The position numbers and the translations under genes are program-made. From Strongylocentrotus purpuratus (lineage: Eukaryota > Echinodermata > Echinoidea > Camarodonta > Strongylocentrotidae): a stretch of 64,000 bases of DNA. Positions 61,217 through 64,000 of the stretch are shown in pieces. Under the pieces are notes generated by a model. It did no database searches. It worked only from the letters and a program-made list of their open reading frames with translations, and was not told where the DNA came from. The stretch is from NCBI RefSeq assembly GCF_000002235.5, contig NW_022145606.1:24056095-24120094 (forward strand). Direction: 5' to 3'. Position 1 is the first letter of the stretch, and each line of letters opens with the position of its first letter.

Positions 61217-61280
61217 CCCGACTATGTTGATGGACCCAGAAATGCCCAACTTGGTTTTACTGGTAGTCCAAAATGCAAAC

Positions 61281-61534
61281 GCTATGAAAATGACAGACAA
61301 AGCAAGCGGACAAAATAAACAGTTCCTCATTCTACCCTCAACAATTGCTATGGTAGACAAAGGAACATCCCTTCACTGCTATGTGTAGAACAGGTGTCAC
61401 ATGCATATTCAACTTTTCTACACATTTGTACATAATAGCAGTGAAGGGATGTTCCTTTGTCTACCATAGCAATTGTTGAGGGTAGAATGAGGATCTGTAT
61501 ATTTTGTCCGCTTCTTTGTCCGTCATATTCATAG
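61281..61534. repeat. ~250-bp hairpin inside the Harbinger element
   Basis: The left arm includes TTCTACCCTCAACAATTGCT and ATGGTAGACAAAGGAACATC; the right arm carries the exact complements (GATGTTCCTTTGTCTACCAT; AGCAATTGTTGAGGGTAGAA). Outer parts (GACAAAGCAAGCGGACAAAA against TTTTGTCCGCTTCTTTGTC) pair with small changes. Arms are about 105 bp around a loop of about 40. The inner pairing is essentially perfect, so it is young or under constraint. It could be a foldback MITE. Confidence 0.88.
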
Positions 61535-62530
61535 TGAAAGTCCCCTATCCCTTTCTTTCCTTTTGAAAGAGAAGTCCAAACTCCCTTTTCCCCGTATCAA
61601 ATTTAAAGTCCCTCTTTCCTTTTGAAAGATAAGTTCAAACACCCATCTACCATATTTAACCCAGCCTAAAGGCCCTTTTTAAAACATATAAAATGTCCAA
61701 GGTGTTATCCCATGCCCAACAATGTTGGTGGTCCATAAAATGACTGCGTGCGTGCTGCATCCCTTTATATCCCCGGAGCGGACGCAATTCATACCCCCCG
61801 CATGCGCAGTAAACGGTTTGCATCCGATATACATCCGCTCGGCATCCCCATAGTTTCCGTTAGGCGTACGTGATGCACCCGCTTCATCCGCTATGCATCC
61901 GCTATGCATCCGCTCTTTCCGCTATGCGTCCGCTTCGCAATTATCCCCGGTAACCCCTTCGGAGCTGTCATCCACTTCCATCCGCTTTCATCCGCTAGGA
62001 TTCCGATGAACATCCGTTTAACATCCCCGCTAAATACTACCCACGTCCGTTATTTTCCGTTCTGTTTTCGCAAATTTTCGCAAATTTTATCCATTTCTGG
62101 AGCGGATGAAAACGGATGGAGCCACACCCGAAATTTTGCTTGTCCGCTGTGTCCGTTATGCATACGTGTTGTGTCCATCGGCCAGTGGGACCGGGCCATT
62201 ACACACAGCCTCAACTCGAGTGCGGATAGATCGTATAATGAACTCATGGGCATGCATCATTTGTATACTATCTACACAGTGCAACGCACCTTCACTGAAG
62301 ATAGAAGTACTATCTACACAGTGCAACACACTTTAATTGTATACGATGCGTATTGCTCTCCTTTTTTAAGCGCTTTTAGTGTTAGTACGCGAACTTTGGT
62401 CACGCGCGAACTATATGGTCACACCACCATTACTGCATGCACTGTACGCATCGTACACCATTTGCTAGCTGTTAATTGATGACTTGTTGCTCTAAAATGA
62501 CGGAAGAAGTGAAATGTTTCCGATGTGGAA

Positions 62531-62690
62531 TATAAAGCAAATAATCACCTTTTGGTTTCAGGCGATGGAAAACTATCACTTCCTCGGCGATCTGAATGTA
62601 TACGCTACCTTTCTAGCTTCATCCAGATCGCCTCGGAAGTGATAGTTTTTCCTATCACCTTCACCAACGGTAGTTATTTGCTTACTATAT
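62531..62690. mobile_element. 160-bp foldback element at the satellite junction
   Basis: Arms start TATAAAGCAAATAATCACC and end GGTAGTTATTTGCTTACTATA. The core ACTATCACTTCCTCGGCGAT pairs with ATCGCCTCGGAAGTGATAGT around a loop of about 20 bp (TATACGCTACCTTTCTAG). Non-coding. It directly abuts the resumed satellite. Confidence 0.8.
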
Positions 62691-63933
62691 ATTCATGAAT
62701 TATGAACACTTCCTTAATTTCGAAAGAATCAGGAAATTTGAATTTATGAAAAACAATTCAGAAATATGACTAGAATGTATGAAGAAGCCATAATTGGATG
62801 AAGAGTTGTAATTACCACCTATTAACGAAAACCAAGGGCAGAAGAAAGCAGATAAGGAAATATATTAAAATTACCTATGACAAACGAATGGTGCTCATCC
62901 TTTTTTTTTTTTTTTTCTCTTTCTTCGTGGATTAGTATGAAATCATTGGTTTGGAACCTTAATAAAAATGTCCATGCTCTTATTTTTACCGGGTATTTAT
63001 GTTTTCAATGGTTTAGCAATAATTTCGTTATCATTGGGCACGACTATTTATTCTTAGCAAAGCACAACAACTACTGCTCGTTAAAGTTAAATCTTTTTCT
63101 GAATTATACGAATTTACTAGTAATTGACATGTTCTATGTTTCCAAACTATACTCATTATTTACCACTGACACCAATCTAATTGAAGAACTACACCATATA
63201 TCCATTTAAGTAAAATAATTTGATCCTATACACATAATAATCAACCAGAAGAAGATACATATATGTTGTACAATCAAGATTATGACTCAAATGAGCAATT
63301 TCAGATATTTTTTTATATTTTAATTCAACATTTCCTTGTTATGATGAACATTTGGTTAGATATATATATAAACATATTCATGAATTATAAACTCTTTCTT
63401 ATTTTGTAAGAATCAGGAAATATGAAAAGAAGGAAAACCATTCAGAAAGATGACTAGAATACGTGAAGCAGCTATAATTGGATGTAGATTTATACTTACT
63501 ATCTATTAACGAAAACCAAGGGCAGAAGAAAGCAGATAAGGAAACATAATAAAATGACATATACAAACGAATGGTGCTCATTCTTTTTTTAATTTCTCTT
63601 TCTTCGTGGATTAGTATGAAATCATCGGTTTGAAACCTTAATGACAATGTCCATGCTCTTCGTTTTACCGGATATTTATGTTTTCAATGGTTTAGCAATC
63701 ATTTCTTTTTCATTGGGCACGACTATTTTTTATTAGCAAAGCAAAACAGCTACTCCTTGTTAAAGTTAAATCATTTTCTAAATTATACGATTTCACTAGT
63801 TATTGACATGTTCTATGTTTCCAAACTTTACTCATTATTTATCAGTGACACCAATCAAATTGAAGAACTACAACACATATCCATCTAAGTAAATTAATTC
63901 AATCCTATACACATAATAATCATCCACTAGAAG

Positions 63934-63973
<40 letters not shown>

Positions 63974-64000
63974 AGTTGTAAAATCAAGATTATGAACCAA
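62685..64000 (+). repeat. Satellite block 4, ~605-bp type, runs off the window
   Basis: Resumes at TATTCATGAATTATGAAC and continues with the usual landmarks (CAAGGGCAGAAGAAAGCAGA near 62832 and 63519; CACATATCCAT near 63195 and 63876). It ends inside a monomer. Orientation is as in the other blocks. ORFs at 62877-63209 and 63399-63647 are repeat frames. Confidence 0.92.

Larger units (their letters stand above)
58926..62198 (+). mobile_element. Harbinger/PIF DNA transposon, 3.27 kb
   Basis: Terminal inverted repeats share 15 identical bases, GGCCCGGTCCCACTG (58927-58941) and its complement (62183-62197). The flanking 3-mers are TAA (58923-58925) and TTA (62199-62201), one mismatch from the TWA-type 3-bp duplication of this superfamily. 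It carries one transposase gene on the plus strand. The Myb/SANT-like second ORF typical of autonomous animal Harbingers is not visible, so the copy may need help in trans. Subterminal regions are dense in ATCCG motifs, and the 3' part holds a tandem repeat and a large hairpin. Confidence 0.85.
58335..62684. mobile_element. Nested composite insertion with Harbinger core
   Basis: Satellite stops at GATATATATATTCAT (58334) and resumes at CTATATATTCATGAATTATG (about 62680), giving a direct repeat of up to 11 bp. ATATTCCACAT near the left end is matched by ATGTGGAATAT at 62522-62532, so an outer inverted-repeat element probably ends there, followed by a foldback at 62531-62690. Patches between also pair across the centre: GTTGCACTGTGTAG (58432 against about 62315-62328 and again 62272-62285) and CAAATGATGCATG through TATACGATCTATCCG (58852 against 62217-62264). 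The Harbinger element lies in the middle of this inverted structure. Confidence 0.6.

Noticed and set aside
61679..62479. ORFs of 76 and 191 codons near the Harbinger 3' end as a second transposon protein
   Set aside because: They translate the ATCCG-rich subterminal repeats and cross the terminal repeat; no SANT/Myb pattern.

Overview
The window reads as nuclear DNA of a marine invertebrate, most likely an echinoderm or another invertebrate deuterostome. The reasons are spliced genes, a death-domain protein, CR1/L2-type LINEs, a tRNA-derived SINE, a Harbinger transposon, TTAA-flanked and hAT-like MITEs, long G/C homopolymers and AT-rich satellite DNA. The taxon is an inference; nothing here names a species. 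No bacterial, viral or CRISPR signal was seen.

Layout. (1) 1-11,616: about 19 head-to-tail monomers of a ~605-bp AT-rich satellite. (2) 11,621-13,462: a 1.8-kb insertion flanked by TTAA. (3) 13,463-~17,030: diverged satellite, partly of a longer ~1.1-kb monomer class. (4) ~17,030-43,556: a 26-kb non-satellite island. It holds hAT-like and TTAA-type MITEs, simple repeats and G/C tracts, a degenerate minus-strand LINE (24.1-25.6 kb), a SINE, a higher-order repeat built of ~0.7-kb subunits (27.7-30.7 kb), one spliced host gene on the minus strand (32.0-36.3 kb) and a second, longer degenerate minus-strand LINE (37.5-42.0 kb). (5) 43,557-58,334: the satellite again, same orientation, mostly in ~1.1-kb units, with nearly identical copies from about 48 to 53 kb. 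(6) 58,335-62,684: a nested insertion containing an intact Harbinger (HARBI1/PIF-type) transposase. (7) 62,685-64,000: satellite again.

The only convincing host gene encodes a protein with about ten 57-residue coiled-coil repeats, then a death domain, then an acidic Ser/Thr/Glu-rich tail. Four exons join in phase; its 5' end was not found. The only intact transposon gene is the Harbinger transposase. Everything else is repeat-derived. All satellite blocks have the same polarity, so the window is best read as one array invaded and split by transposons, with the gene-bearing island in the middle.

The most informative items are the nested Harbinger locus, the LINE whose ORF1 combines a SAP-like motif with an SGNH esterase, the coiled-coil/death-domain gene with a possible intron-retention isoform, and several insertions whose exact target can be read because neighbouring satellite copies lack them.
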